DNA of 64,000 nt from Burkholderia sp. USMB20 (GCF_000949135.2 NZ_JTAN02000003.1:186001-250000), one strand, 5' to 3'; shown: positions 19,554 through 29,792, counted from the stretch's first letter. Numbers and translations are program-made. The notes: generated from the sequence alone by a model not told the origin.

Positions 19554-19597
19554 ACGGCACGCGGGCGGGCGCATCGCGCCGGCCCGCGTGCCGTTTT
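19554..19597 (+). terminator. Intrinsic terminator after the aldehyde dehydrogenase
   Basis: A 13-bp perfect stem ACGGCACGCGGGC / GCCCGCGTGCCGT encloses a 15-nt loop that can itself pair (GGCGC / GCGCC). It is followed by TTTT. It sits 20 bp after the aldehyde dehydrogenase stop. Confidence 0.8.
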
Positions 19598-19779
19598 CGT
19601 TTCGGCGCACACCGACGGATCGCGGCGATGTCCGCCGTGCGCCATCGTCGCGGCAGCGCGTGCCGCGCCGGCCGAACGCGCTCGACTGCACGCATCGCAT
19701 CGTGATGTAATCGCGCGAAATGGCCAACCGGGGTACGACACCGGCTGGCGTGCGCATTCATTCCTCACGAGGTCGATTC

Positions 19780-21363
19780 ATGTCCCCCGTCTCGGCATTC
19801 AAGCTGGTTCTGTTGTCATTCCTCGCGATCGTCGCGCTCGAATACATCGCCAAGCGGTTGCGGTTGCCGCCAGCGGCCGCGCTGCTGATCGGCGGCATCG
19901 GCATCGCGTTCATTCCCGGCCTGCCGCCGATCAACCTCGATCCGGAGCTCGTGCTGCTCGTGTTCTTGCCGCCGCTGCTGATGGACGGCGCGTATTTCAC
20001 CGTGTGGGAAGAGTTCAAGCGCAATGTGGGCGGCATCCTGCTGCTCGCGATCGGCGCGGTGGTGTTCACGACGTTCGCGGTCGGCTTCGCCGTGCACTGG
20101 GTCGTGCCGTCGCTGCCGTGGGCCGCGTGCTTCGCGCTCGGCGCGATCGTGTCGCCGCCCGATGCGGTGGCCGCGAAGGCGGTGCTCGAACGCGTCGCGC
20201 TGCCGCGCCGTCTGATGGTGCTGCTCGAAGGGGAGAGCCTGCTGAACGACGCGGCGGGCCTGGTGCTGTTCCGCTTCGCGGTCGCCGCCGCGCTGACGGG
20301 CGCGTTCAGCCTCGAGCACGCGGTCGTGCGTTTCGCGGAACTCGGGCTCGGCGGCGTCGTGGTCGGCTTCCTGGTCGGCAAGCTCGTCGTGTGGTTCCTG
20401 AAGCTGCTCGACGACGACTACCTGGTGGTCACCGTCGCGGTGATCGCCGGCTGGATCGCATACATCGCGGGCGAGATGGCCGAGGTGTCGGGCGTGATCG
20501 CGACGGTCACGACCGGCATGATCGTCGGCTGGCATCAGCACGAGGTGTTCTCGGCGGCCGTGCGCACGCGCGGCACCGCGTTCTGGCAGGTCATCGTGTT
20601 CCTGCTCGAAGCGCTGGTGTTCGTGCTGATCGGGCTGTCGCTGCGCGGCGCGATCCACCGGCTCGGCGGCTTCGAGCAGGTGCTCGCCACGATGATGCCG
20701 GCCGTGCTCGCGGTGCTGGCGGCCGTGATCGTATCGCGCTTCGTGTGGATTTATGCCGTCGAGGTGCTGAAGTGGCCGGTGCGCGGGATCGTGCGGCGCG
20801 GCGGCGCGCCCGACTGGAAGGCCGCGACGGTCATGAGCTGGGCCGGCATGCGCGGGGTCGTGACGCTGGCGATCGCGCTGTCGTTGCCGGAGGCGCTGCC
20901 GGGCCGCGACGTGATCCTGGTCGCGTCGTTCGCGGTGATCCTCGTCACCGTGCTGCTGCAGGGCACGACCATCGGCCCGCTGATCCGGCTGCTGCGCCTG
21001 CCGCAACGCGAAGAGCGCGCCGCGCATCACCTGACCGAGCCGCAGACGTGGGCGCATATCGAGGCAGCGCAGCTCGCGGCGATCCAGCCGCTGGTGCGCG
21101 ACGACAGCGGCAACGTGATTCATCCGCGCCTGCTGGAGCAATACACGTATCGTGCGGAGCTGACCGAGCGGGCGAAGAACGAGCCCGAATATCCGGCGGA
21201 GGTCCGCGTCGCGCACTACGACGTCGTGCTGGCCGCGATCAAGGCCGGGCGCGCGGAGCTGCTGCGCCTGCATCGTACGGGCCGCATTCACGACGAGATG
21301 CTGCACATGGTCGAGCGCGATCTCGACCTGCAGGAAGTATCGGCGCAGCACGCGCGCGGGTAA
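19780..21363 (+). CDS. CPA1 family Na+/H+ antiporter (NhaP-like)
   Basis: A 527-residue integral membrane protein with about 12 hydrophobic segments followed by a ~120-residue cytoplasmic tail. Family blocks include PDAVAAKAVLERVALPRR, GESLLNDAAGLVLF (ND ion-binding motif) and MSWAGMRGVVTLAIAL. By family it exchanges protons for Na+ or K+. The ATG at 19780 has GAGG upstream at suitable spacing; the open frame continues 60 bp further. It is a single gene, closed by a perfect 16-bp palindrome at 21364. Confidence 0.87.
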   Translation: MSPVSAFKLVLLSFLAIVALEYIAKRLRLPPAAALLIGGIGIAFIPGLPPINLDPELVLLVFLPPLLMDGAYFTVWEEFKRNVGGILLLAIGAVVFTTFAVGFAVHWVVPSLPWAACFALGAIVSPPDAVAAKAVLERVALPRRLMVLLEGESLLNDAAGLVLFRFAVAAALTGAFSLEHAVVRFAELGLGGVVVGFLVGKLVVWFLKLLDDDYLVVTVAVIAGWIAYIAGEMAEVSGVIATVTTGMIVGWHQHEVFSAAVRTRGTAFWQVIVFLLEALVFVLIGLSLRGAIHRLGGFEQVLATMMPAVLAVLAAVIVSRFVWIYAVEVLKWPVRGIVRRGGAPDWKAATVMSWAGMRGVVTLAIALSLPEALPGRDVILVASFAVILVTVLLQGTTIGPLIRLLRLPQREERAAHHLTEPQTWAHIEAAQLAAIQPLVRDDSGNVIHPRLLEQYTYRAELTERAKNEPEYPAEVRVAHYDVVLAAIKAGRAELLRLHRTGRIHDEMLHMVERDLDLQEVSAQHARG

Positions 21364-21379
21364 CCGGCCGCGCGGCCGG
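21364..21379. terminator. Palindrome directly after the antiporter stop
   Basis: CCGGCCGCGCGGCCGG is perfectly symmetric and begins at the base after the stop codon. There is no T tract, so it is a probable 3' end hairpin only. Confidence 0.4.
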
Positions 21380-21868
21380 GCGTGAGCGCACGGCCGCCTT
21401 GCTGCGCCACCGGCGCCGGCCGGCGGCGTTCGATGCGTGCCGCGTCGCGGCCGATCCGGTTGCGGCGCGCGCTTTTCTCCTCTCCACCTTCCCCATTCCG
21501 TCGCATCGAAATCCGGTCCCGATACGTTCGACGGGCGGCCTTGCAGCGCATGCAAACCTCATGGCGGCGGCTTCGCAAACGTTGTCGTCTTTCGCGCCAG
21601 GAAATGATCTGATTTATCTGAATTCCGCTCTCTCATCATATTTGGCAAAACTAAACCGGAAGGAGATAGATGCTGTGTTCTAATTTCATTTAGAATCAGC
21701 CGGTTATCTTTATTGAGAGAAAGCGCGCGGAGGTAATGCGACCGTCGTCGGGGTGAATTCGGCGTTCGGATCCCCGCGAGGCAATGCCGACAGGCCAGAT
21801 CGGCAACACAGGCGGATTTCTCTGCCGCCATGTTTTAAGATGGCGTCCAAGTCGGATAAACAACTCCT
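21380..21868. other. Intergenic region upstream of the wsp operon, AT-richer
   Basis: No full gene is supported in this 489-bp stretch. From about 21580 the GC content falls clearly. An exact inverted repeat TTCTAA-N6-TTAGAA lies at 21678-21695. AAGGAG with ideal spacing precedes an ATG at 21670 that opens a seven-codon peptide (MLCSNFI) and a stop. These may belong to a regulatory leader of wspHRR, which begins at 21869 with a weak ribosome site. Confidence 0.4.
21678..21695. promoter_or_regulatory. Inverted repeat, possible operator upstream of wsp
   Basis: TTCTAA, six bases, TTAGAA: a perfect dyad in AT-rich DNA 174 bp before the wspHRR start. It overlaps the seven-codon open frame. The binding protein is unknown. 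Confidence 0.35.
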
Positions 21869-23002
21869 ATGAAAGAATCAATTGGAGATTTGGCGTTTGA
21901 AACGGTATTTATGAAAGAATCCAGCGGTGAAAATGCGCCGGATTGTCTCGAATCGGGGCTATCGGTTCTGCTCGTCGACGATCAGCCGTTCGTCGGCGAG
22001 GTGATCCGTCGCGCGCTGCGCAGCGAGCACGATATCGACCTGCATGTGTGCACTGACGCACACCGGGCGATGGCGGTCGCGCGCGACGTGAAGCCGACGG
22101 TCATCCTGCAGGATCTCGTGATGCCGGACATCGACGGCCTCGACCTCGTTCGCGCGTGGCGCGCGAACGCCGACACCGCACGCGTGCCGATCATCGTGCT
22201 GTCGGCGAAGGAAGAGCCGATCGTCAAGCGCGAGGCGTTCATCGCCGGCGCGAACGACTATCTCGTGAAGCTCCCGGACGCGATGGAGCTGACCGCGCGC
22301 ATCCGCTATCACTCGAATTCGTACCTGATGTCGCGGCAGCGCGACGAAGCGCTGGATTTCCTGTCGCACGACATGCGCTCGCCGCAGACCTCGATTCTCG
22401 CGCTGCTCGAGGTCTACCGGACCGAGCACGGCGACATGCCGGCGATCATGGAGCGCATTGCCGGCCACGCCCGGCGCGCGCTCGCGCTCGCCGACGGCTT
22501 CATCCACCTGACCCGCGCGCAGTCGGAACGCCGCGCGCACGAGGTCCTGAGCCTCAACGAGATCGTGCTCGACGCGGTCGACCAGCTGTGGGAGAAGGCG
22601 GCCGGATTCGGCAGCCGGGTCGTTGCCCACGTGCCCGGCACCGAGTGCGTGACGATGGGCGACCGCATGATGCTCACGCGCGCGGTCGCGAACCTGATCG
22701 ACAACGCGCTGAAGTACGGCCCGGCCGGTACGGACGTGCATTGCACGCTGAGCGACGACGACGGTGCCTGGCTGATCGGCGTCGAGGACGCCGGCTCCGG
22801 CATCGCGCCCGAGCAGCGCACGGCTGCGACCGAGTCGTTCGTGCGGCTCGAATCCGCGCATGGCGCGGCGCGCGGCGGCTTCGGCCTCGGGCTTGCGTTC
22901 GTCCGCGCGACGGCCGCGCGGCATCGCGGCCAGATCCTGATGCGCAATACGGCGCGCGGCTTCATGGTCGCGCTTCGGCTGCCGGCACAAGCGGAGCGAT
23001 GA
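21869..23002 (+). CDS. wspHRR: Hybrid receiver/histidine kinase of the Wsp system
   Basis: A 377-residue protein with an N-terminal receiver domain (about 32-150; acidic pair D37 D38, phosphoacceptor D82, lysine K112) and a C-terminal histidine kinase. The kinase has H165 in DFLSHDMRSP, the N box NLIDNALKYG, and glycine boxes VEDAGSGI and GGFGLGLAF. In Burkholderia the wsp cluster carries such a gene in place of the diguanylate cyclase gene wspR. It should take phosphate from WspE and pass the signal on to a target outside this cluster. It lies first in the seven-gene operon. Confidence 0.82.
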   Translation: MKESIGDLAFETVFMKESSGENAPDCLESGLSVLLVDDQPFVGEVIRRALRSEHDIDLHVCTDAHRAMAVARDVKPTVILQDLVMPDIDGLDLVRAWRANADTARVPIIVLSAKEEPIVKREAFIAGANDYLVKLPDAMELTARIRYHSNSYLMSRQRDEALDFLSHDMRSPQTSILALLEVYRTEHGDMPAIMERIAGHARRALALADGFIHLTRAQSERRAHEVLSLNEIVLDAVDQLWEKAAGFGSRVVAHVPGTECVTMGDRMMLTRAVANLIDNALKYGPAGTDVHCTLSDDDGAWLIGVEDAGSGIAPEQRTAATESFVRLESAHGAARGGFGLGLAFVRATAARHRGQILMRNTARGFMVALRLPAQAER

Positions 23003-23125
23003 TTTCGCGGCGCGGCCCGCCGGTGCCGCGTTGCCCGCAGACCCCGATGCGCTCGCGGCGCGCCGTCCGGCGCGCAGGCGGGCGCGGATTTTTTCAACGC
23101 TGATTTTAGAAAGCCCATAACGAAC

Positions 23126-24802
23126 ATGGCCACCGTGACGCCCCGCGCGACCAATGAAAGCCTGCACACGACGAGCGGCGCCGCCCGGCTGACGCTCGGC
23201 AACCGTATCCTGATCAGCTTCGGCGTGCTGTTCGTGCTGATGCTGGTGATGGCCGGCGTGTCCTACGAGCGCCTGCGCGCGATCAACAGCGAAGCCGTCA
23301 GCATCGAACGCGATTCGCTGCCCGGCGTCTATCTCGCGGCGTCGCTGCGCGGCGCGGTCAACGAATCGTTCACGGCGCTGCAGCAGGCGACGTTCGTCGA
23401 CACCGATCCCGAACTCGTGCAGCGCGATTTCGCGAAGATCGGCGAGGCGCTCAAGGAGGTCGAGTCGTTGTCGGTCGACTACCAGAACACGACGTTCCGC
23501 GATGACGACCGCCAGCGCTTCGCGACGTTTCGAGGCGCCTTCGACCGCTACCTGCCGCTGCTGAACGACGCGGTGCAGAAGAGCCGCGTGTCGCGCGAAG
23601 AGGCCGTCGCCGCCTATGCGAAGGTGCAGCCTTCATGGGCCGAGGTCGTGCGCAACGCGAATATCCTGGTGCAGGAGAACCGCAAGTTCGCCGACCAGTC
23701 CGCGAAGCTGATCCGCGAATCCGTGCAGGACACCGAGGTCGTGCTCGCGACCGCGCTGGCGATCGTGCTGCTGTCCGCGCTGGGGCTGGGCTACGGGCTG
23801 TACCGTTCCGTCACCGTGCCGATGACGCGGCTCGTCGAGGTGCACGACGTGATGCGTACCGGCAACCTGACGCGCCGCCTCGACCTGCGCCGCCGCGATG
23901 AATTCGGCACGCTCGAGACGGGCTTCAACAGGATGGCCGACGAGCTCACCGAACTGGTCGCGCGCGCGCAGCAGTCGTCGCTGCAGGTGACGACGTCGGT
24001 CGCCGAAATCGCGGCGACGTCGCGCGAGCAGCAGGCGACCGCGAACGAAACCGCGGCGACGACGACCGAGATCGGTGCGACGTCGCGCGAAATTTTCGCG
24101 ACGTCACGCGATCTGCTGCGCACGATGAACGAGGTGAACGGCGTGGCCGAGCAGTCGGCGACGCTCGCGGGCGTGAGCCAGAGCGGCCTCACGCGGATGG
24201 GCGAGACCATGCGCAGCGTGATGGACGCGGCCGGTTCGGTGAACGCGAAGCTCGCGATCCTCAACGAAAAGGCGCTGAACATCAACCAGGTCGTCGCGAC
24301 CATCACCAAGGTGGCCGACCAGACCAACCTGCTGTCGCTGAACGCGGCGATCGAGGCCGAGAAGGCCGGCGAGTACGGCCGCGGCTTCGCGGTCGTCGCG
24401 ACCGAGATCCGCCGCCTGGCCGACCAGACGGCGGTGGCGACCTACGACATCGAGCAGACGGTGAAGGAGATCCAGTCGGCCGTGTCGGCGGGCGTGATGG
24501 GAATGGACAAGTTCTCCGAGGAAGTCCGCCGCGGCATGCTCGACGTGCAGCAGGTCGGCGGGCAGCTGTCGCAGATCATCGCCGAGGTGCAGACGCTCGC
24601 GCCGCGCTTCCAGATGGTCAACGAAGGGATGCAGACGCAGGCGAACGGTGCCGAGCAGATCACGCAGGCGCTGTCGCAGCTGTCGGAAGCCGCGCAGCAG
24701 ACGGCCGAATCGCTGCGCCAGTCGTCGCAGGCGATCGACGACCTCACGCTCGTCGCGAACCAGTTGCGCACCAGCGTGTCGCGCTTCAAGGTCGACGCGT
24801 GA
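23126..24802 (+). CDS. wspA: Methyl-accepting chemoreceptor of the Wsp system
   Basis: A 558-residue chemoreceptor. A transmembrane segment lies at about 26-46, a periplasmic four-helix sensor follows, and the second transmembrane segment is near 205-228. A HAMP domain and the cytoplasmic coiled-coil hairpin complete it; the conserved tip reads [19 protein letters not shown]. WspA detects surface contact or envelope stress and drives the kinase WspE. It starts 123 bp after wspHRR and ends by overlapping the wspB start (TGA within GTGA). Confidence 0.88.
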   Translation: MATVTPRATNESLHTTSGAARLTLGNRILISFGVLFVLMLVMAGVSYERLRAINSEAVSIERDSLPGVYLAASLRGAVNESFTALQQATFVDTDPELVQRDFAKIGEALKEVESLSVDYQNTTFRDDDRQRFATFRGAFDRYLPLLNDAVQKSRVSREEAVAAYAKVQPSWAEVVRNANILVQENRKFADQSAKLIRESVQDTEVVLATALAIVLLSALGLGYGLYRSVTVPMTRLVEVHDVMRTGNLTRRLDLRRRDEFGTLETGFNRMADELTELVARAQQSSLQVTTSVAEIAATSREQQATANETAATTTEIGATSREIFATSRDLLRTMNEVNGVAEQSATLAGVSQSGLTRMGETMRSVMDAAGSVNAKLAILNEKALNINQVVATITKVADQTNLLSLNAAIEAEKAGEYGRGFAVVATEIRRLADQTAVATYDIEQTVKEIQSAVSAGVMGMDKFSEEVRRGMLDVQQVGGQLSQIIAEVQTLAPRFQMVNEGMQTQANGAEQITQALSQLSEAAQQTAESLRQSSQAIDDLTLVANQLRTSVSRFKVDA

Positions 24803-25311
24803 CGCGCGTCGAGTCGCACGGCGCCGCGCACGCGCTGTTCCTGATGTTCGAGCTCGACGGCGAGCGCTACGCGCTCGACGCGGCCGACATCGACGAGGTG
24901 TTGCCGCTCGCGACCACCAAGGCCGTGCCCGGCGCGCCCGAATGGATCGCCGGGCTGCTGATGCGTGGCGGCCAGCCGGTGCCCGTGATCGACGTGCCGA
25001 TGCTCGCGCTCGGACGGCGCGCGCATGCGTTGCGTTCGACGCGACTGGTGATGGTTCGCTACCGCGCCGGGCAGCTCGACCGCGAGCGCGTGATCGGCCT
25101 GATCATCGAGCGCGCGACGCAGACGCTGCGGATCGATCGCACGGCGTTCCGCGCCAGCGGCGTATCGACCGCGCGCACGCGCTGGCTCGGGCGCGTCGCG
25201 AACACGCCCGACGGGATCGTGCAGCAGGTCTCGGTGTCCGATCTGATCGACGACGTTGCGCGCCTGTATCTGTTCGACGGCCTGCCGGGCCACGAAGGGG
25301 AGTCCGCATGA
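24799..25311 (+). CDS. wspB: CheW-like coupling protein WspB
   Basis: A 170-residue single CheW domain. [20 protein letters not shown] opens the beta-barrel and [18 protein letters not shown] marks the core. It couples the receptor WspA to the kinase WspE. It starts with GTG at 24799, overlapping wspA by 4 bp, and overlaps wspC by 4 bp, so translation is coupled along the operon. Confidence 0.85.
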   Translation: MTRVESHGAAHALFLMFELDGERYALDAADIDEVLPLATTKAVPGAPEWIAGLLMRGGQPVPVIDVPMLALGRRAHALRSTRLVMVRYRAGQLDRERVIGLIIERATQTLRIDRTAFRASGVSTARTRWLGRVANTPDGIVQQVSVSDLIDDVARLYLFDGLPGHEGESA

Positions 25312-26733
25312 AAGAGTCCGATTCGCGATTTCGCGGCTGGCTGCTGCGCGAGACCGGCATCGACCCCGATTCGCTCGGCAACGATTTTCTGAGCCGCGCG
25401 CTGACGGAGCGCGTGCAGGCGCTGCACGGCGACGGCGAGCGGCTGCCGTCGGCGGCGCGGCCGCCCGTCACGCCGGAAGCGCTCGACGCGTACTGGCAGC
25501 ACCTCAACGCGTCGGCCGACGAACGGCGCGCGCTGATCGAGCTGTTCATCGTGCCGGAGACGTGGTTCTTCCGCGATCGCGAGGCGTTCGCGACGCTCGC
25601 GCGGCAAGCGGCCGAGCGGCTCGCCGCGACGCCCGGGCGCGTGATCCGCGTGCTGAGCGCGCCGTGCTCGACCGGCGAGGAGCCGTATTCGGCGGCGATG
25701 GCGCTGCTCGACGCCGGGCTCGAGCCGGCCAGCTTCACGATCGACGCGCTCGACCTGAGCCCGCGCGCGATCGAACAGGCGCGGCTCGGCTGCTACGGGC
25801 GCAATGCGTTTCGCGGCACGGCGACCGAGTTCCGCGGCCGCTACTTCACGCCGGTCGCCGACGGCTGGCTGCTCGACGAGCGCGTGCGCGCGTGCGTGCA
25901 GTTTCGCCAGGCGAACCTGGTCGAACCCGGCACCGATACGGGCATCCGCTACGATTTCGTGTTCTGCCGCAACGTGCTGATCTATTTCGACCGCGACGCG
26001 CAGGACCGTGTGATCGGTTCGCTCGAAAGCGCGCTCGCCGACGACGGCATGTTGTTCGTCGGGCCGGCCGAAACGGGCGTCGCGATGCGGCACGGGATGC
26101 GTTCGGCCCGCGTGCCGCTCGCGTTCGCGTTTCATCGCGGGCGCGATGGCGCCGCGGCGGACGGGTACGCGGCCCGCCATGCGCACCGGCTGCCCGCGAT
26201 GCGCGTACCGGCGCGCCGAGCGTTTCGCCGTGGCGCCGCCGGCTGCGACGCGCCCGCTGCTGGCCGTCGTCCCGCCGGCGTGGGCGATGCCGCGCCGTCG
26301 CGCGCTGCCTTTGAACGGCCGGGCGACCGACGGCGTTCGGGCCGCGGGCCGACGCGCGCGTCGATCCGCTGGGCGATGCGGCGAACGTGGCCGACACGCC
26401 TGCGCCCGCGCCCCGGCGGCCGCCGACGGCGCCGCGCCGACGCTCGAGGAAGCGCAGGCGCTGGCCAACGCGGGCGCATTCGACGAGGCCGAGCGCGTGC
26501 TCGCGCAGTTCTCCGCGCACGCCGGGCCGCACGCCGACGCGTTCTACCTGAACGGGCTGATCGCGGATGCGCGCGGGCGCGTCGCGGAAGCGGGCGATTT
26601 CTACCGGAAGGCGCTGTATCTGCGGCCGACGCACCACGAAGCGCTGACGCATCTCGCGACCTTGCTGGACGTCGGCGGCGACGGCGCCGGCGCGCAATGG
26701 CTGCTCGAGCGTGCGCGGCGCTCGGCCGGATAA
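25308..26733 (+). CDS. wspC: CheR methyltransferase with TPR tail WspC, frameshifted
   Basis: The N-terminal ~285 residues are a complete CheR methyltransferase, with LSAPCSTGEEPYSAAMAL for S-adenosylmethionine and FVFCRNVLIYFD. The TPR tail expected in WspC is encoded at about 26440-26733 (LEEAQALANAGAFDEAERVL through ALTHLATLLDVG), but in a different frame. Read as written, translation from 25308 continues in a non-homologous frame to a stop ending at 26804. The Ala/Pro linker between the parts appears to change phase several times. The methyltransferase should modify WspA. Without the tail, receptor docking would be impaired, unless the shift is a sequencing error. Confidence 0.75.
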
Positions 26734-26763
26734 TGAGAATACGGGTTGGGAGCCGACATCGGG

Positions 26764-27483
26764 ATGACCGAGGAACGAATGAACCGCGACGCCGTTGCCA
26801 CTGACGACACGACGATCGGCGTCGACGATTGCTGGAACCGGATCGGCACGCACGGCGACCGCTCGTGCGAGCGGCTGGCCGATTGCCTGCGCTGCCTGAA
26901 CTGCCCGGTCTACGCGTATCACGCGGCGAAACTGCTCGAACGCCCGCTCGGCGCCGCCGAGCTGGCCGACGCGACGCAGCGGATCAGCGCGTTCGACGCG
27001 ACCCGCGCGCACGGCGACGACGATACGCATCAGGCGGCACTGGCGTTTCGCGTCGCCGACGAATGGCTCGCGCTGCCGATCGGCGTACTGCGCGAGATCG
27101 CCGGCACGCGTCCGATCCATTCGCTGCCGCATCGTCGCCATTCGGCCGTGCGCGGCGTGGTCAACATTCGCGGCACGCTGCGCATCGCGATCTCGATCGG
27201 CGCGCTGCTCGGCCTCGACGCGGGCAAGGGCCGCGAGGGTGGCGCGGACGGCCGTTTCACGCGGCTGCTGGTCGCCGCGCACCAGGGCGAGCCGGTGGTG
27301 TTTCCGGTCGACGAAGTCGAGGGCGTGCTGCGTTTCGGCGCATCCGAATGGGTGCCCGTGCCGGCGACGGTCGGGCGCGCGAGCGCCGGCCTGTCGCGCG
27401 GCGTGCTGTCGTGGCGCGGCAAGTCGATCGGCTTGCTCGACGACGATCGGCTGTTCGACGCCGTGACACGGAGCATGCGATGA
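26764..27483 (+). CDS. wspD: CheW-like coupling protein WspD
   Basis: A 239-residue protein with an N-terminal cysteine-bearing segment (RLADCLRCLNCPVYAYHAAKL) typical of WspD and a C-terminal CheW domain (about 85-235) containing AVRGVVNIRGTLRIAISIG. It is the second coupler in the WspA/WspE array. The ATG at 26764 has GGGAG 11 bp upstream; an in-frame ATG at 26779 with GAGGA close by is equally possible. It overlaps wspE by 4 bp (ATGA). Confidence 0.82.
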   Translation: MTEERMNRDAVATDDTTIGVDDCWNRIGTHGDRSCERLADCLRCLNCPVYAYHAAKLLERPLGAAELADATQRISAFDATRAHGDDDTHQAALAFRVADEWLALPIGVLREIAGTRPIHSLPHRRHSAVRGVVNIRGTLRIAISIGALLGLDAGKGREGGADGRFTRLLVAAHQGEPVVFPVDEVEGVLRFGASEWVPVPATVGRASAGLSRGVLSWRGKSIGLLDDDRLFDAVTRSMR

Positions 27484-29792
27484 GCGGTGATGACGATCTG
27501 AGCCAACTGTCGCTGCTCGAGCTGTATCGCGAGGAGACGCGCACGCAGACCCAGGCGCTGTCCGAGCGCCTGCTCGCGCTCGAATCGGGCGAGCCCGACT
27601 CCGTCGCGCTCGAGGCGTGCATGCGCGCCGCACATTCGCTGAAGGGCGCCGCGCGCATCGTCGGCGTGCCGCTCGGCGTCGACATCGCGGGGCGCATGGA
27701 AGAATGCTTCGTCGCGGCGCAGGCCGGCACGATCGCGCTGACGGCCACGCATGTCGACGTGCTCCTGGCCGGCGTCGACCTGCTGGTGCGCGTCGCCGAT
27801 CCGCAGGCGCAGCCCGTGTCGCCGGCGGAGATCGAGGCGTTCGCGCTGGCGCTGACGGGCGCCGACGGCGCGCACGCGATGCCAGCACCGGCTTTCGCGC
27901 CGCCGCCGGCGGCCGCGGTGCCGTCCGTCGTGCCGTCTCGCGAGCACGACGGCGCCGCGAACGAGCCCGTGGGGGCCGGCGCGCGGTGCCGCCGCTCGCG
28001 CTGCCGGCGGCCATGCCCGATCCGGTCCAGGCGGCCGCGCGGCCGGCGCGGGCGCGATGCGCCGCGTGCGGGCCGATACGCTGAACGGCTGCTGAGCCTG
28101 TCCGGCGAGTCGCTCGTCGAATCGCGCTGGCTCAAGCCGTTCGCGGAATCGATGCTGCGCGTGAAGCGTGCGCAGCGCGACGCGGCCCGTTCGCTCGATC
28201 TGTTGTACGAACAGTTTGCCGACGATCTCGACGCGGGCGTGCTCGCGTCGGTGAACGAAGTGCGGCACATGCTCAACGACCTGCAGCGTTCGCTCGCCGA
28301 GCGCATGGACGAATTCGACCGCTTCGAGCGGCGCAGCACGCATATCGCCGAACAGCTGTACGACGAGGCGCTACAGTGCCGGATGCGGCCGTTCGGCGAC
28401 GCGACGCGCGCGTATCCGCGCATCGTCCGCGATCTCGCGCGCTCGCTCGGCAAGCAGGTGCGCTTCTCGATCGTCGGCGAAGGCACGCAGGTCGACCGCG
28501 ACATCCTCGACCTGCTCGACGCGCCGCTCGGCCACCTGCTGCGCAACGCGATCGACCACGGCGTCGAAGCGCCCGACGCGCGCCTCGCGCGCGGCAAGCC
28601 GGCCGAGGCGAGCGTGACGCTCGAAGCGCGGCATAGCGCCGGCTCGCTGCTCGTCAGCGTGATCGACGACGGGCCGGGCGTCGACATGGATGCGTTGCGC
28701 GCGGCGGTCGTGCGCCAGCGCCTGACCGACGACGAGACGGCCGCGCGGCTGTCCGATCCCGAACTGCTCGAATTCCTGCTGCTGCCGGGCTTCTCGATGC
28801 GCGATGCGGTGACCGACGTGTCGGGGCGCGGCGTCGGCCTCGACGCGGTGCAGGAGATGGTGCGCGGCGTGCGCGGCGCGGTGCGCATCTTCAACGAGCC
28901 CGGCGCGGGCATGCGCTTCGTGCTGCAGTTGCCGCTCACACTGTCGGTGATCCGCAGCCTGCTGGTCGAGGTCGGCGGCGAGCCGTACGCGTTCCCGCTC
29001 GCGCACGTGCGCCGCACGCTCGAACTGTCGCACGACGACATCGACGTGCTCGAAGGCCAGCCGCATTTTCCGTTCGACGGCCGGCGCGCGGGCCTCGTCG
29101 CCGCGCACCAGCTGCTCGATGCCGGCGAGCCCGGCGTCGCGCGCGCGAGCACGGCGGTCGTGGTCGTCGGCGGCGAGCCCGAGCTCTACGGTGTCGCCGT
29201 CGACCGCTTCCTCGGCGAACGGATGCTCGTCGTGCAGCCGCTCGACAGCCGCCTGCACAAGATCCAGAACATCGCCGCCGGCGCGTTGCTCGAGAACGGC
29301 GACCCGGTGCTGATCGTCGATGTCGAGGACCTGATCCGCTCCGTCGACAAGCTCGTGCGCGGCGGACAGCTCGCGAAACTCACGCGCGACCGGCAGCTCG
29401 CGCTCGCCGACCGGCGCCGCCGCGTGCTCGTCGTCGACGATTCGCTGACGGTGCGCGAGCTCGAGCGCAAGCTGCTGGAAAAGCGCGGCTACGACGTGAC
29501 CATCGCGGTCGACGGGATGGACGGCTGGAATGCGGTGCGCAGCGACGCGTTCGACCTGGTCGTCACCGACGTCGACATGCCGCGCATGGACGGGATCGAA
29601 CTCGTCACGCTGATCAAGGGCGATCCGACACTCAAGCGCGTGCCGGTGATGATCGTGTCGTACAAGGATCGCGACGAGGATCGCCGGCGCGGGCTCGACG
29701 CGGGTGCCGACTACTACCTCGCGAAGAGCAGTTTCCACGACGAGGCGCTGCTCGACGCGGTGCACGACCTGATCGGGGACGCACGCGGATGA
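27480..29792 (+). CDS. wspE: CheA-type histidine kinase with C-terminal receiver WspE
   Basis: A 770-residue hybrid kinase. In order: Hpt domain with phosphorylatable H52 (AAHSLKGAARIVG), a linker, dimerisation and HATPase domains (HLLRNAIDHGVE, VIDDGPGVD, GRGVGLDAVQEMV), a CheW domain, and a receiver domain (VLVVDDSLTVRELE, phosphoacceptor in VVTDVDMPRMDG). It phosphorylates WspF and the output protein. The linker at about 27975-28087 reads as an Arg/Cys-rich stretch in the open frame, while both other frames show the expected Ala/Pro-rich sequence piecewise. Three successive -1 phase changes cancel out. Confidence 0.87.
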   Translation: MSGDDDLSQLSLLELYREETRTQTQALSERLLALESGEPDSVALEACMRAAHSLKGAARIVGVPLGVDIAGRMEECFVAAQAGTIALTATHVDVLLAGVDLLVRVADPQAQPVSPAEIEAFALALTGADGAHAMPAPAFAPPPAAAVPSVVPSREHDGAANEPVGAGARCRRSRCRRPCPIRSRRPRGRRGRDAPRAGRYAERLLSLSGESLVESRWLKPFAESMLRVKRAQRDAARSLDLLYEQFADDLDAGVLASVNEVRHMLNDLQRSLAERMDEFDRFERRSTHIAEQLYDEALQCRMRPFGDATRAYPRIVRDLARSLGKQVRFSIVGEGTQVDRDILDLLDAPLGHLLRNAIDHGVEAPDARLARGKPAEASVTLEARHSAGSLLVSVIDDGPGVDMDALRAAVVRQRLTDDETAARLSDPELLEFLLLPGFSMRDAVTDVSGRGVGLDAVQEMVRGVRGAVRIFNEPGAGMRFVLQLPLTLSVIRSLLVEVGGEPYAFPLAHVRRTLELSHDDIDVLEGQPHFPFDGRRAGLVAAHQLLDAGEPGVARASTAVVVVGGEPELYGVAVDRFLGERMLVVQPLDSRLHKIQNIAAGALLENGDPVLIVDVEDLIRSVDKLVRGGQLAKLTRDRQLALADRRRRVLVVDDSLTVRELERKLLEKRGYDVTIAVDGMDGWNAVRSDAFDLVVTDVDMPRMDGIELVTLIKGDPTLKRVPVMIVSYKDRDEDRRRGLDAGADYYLAKSSFHDEALLDAVHDLIGDARG

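Noticed and set aside
21559-21831. 90-codon leftward open frame upstream of wsp
   Set aside because: No domain, no ribosome site, and it crosses the AT-rich regulatory stretch.
26829-27479. Extension of wspE upstream of 27480
   Set aside because: The frame stays open but overlaps wspD completely; ATG at 27480 gives the normal Hpt N-terminus and an ATGA overlap.
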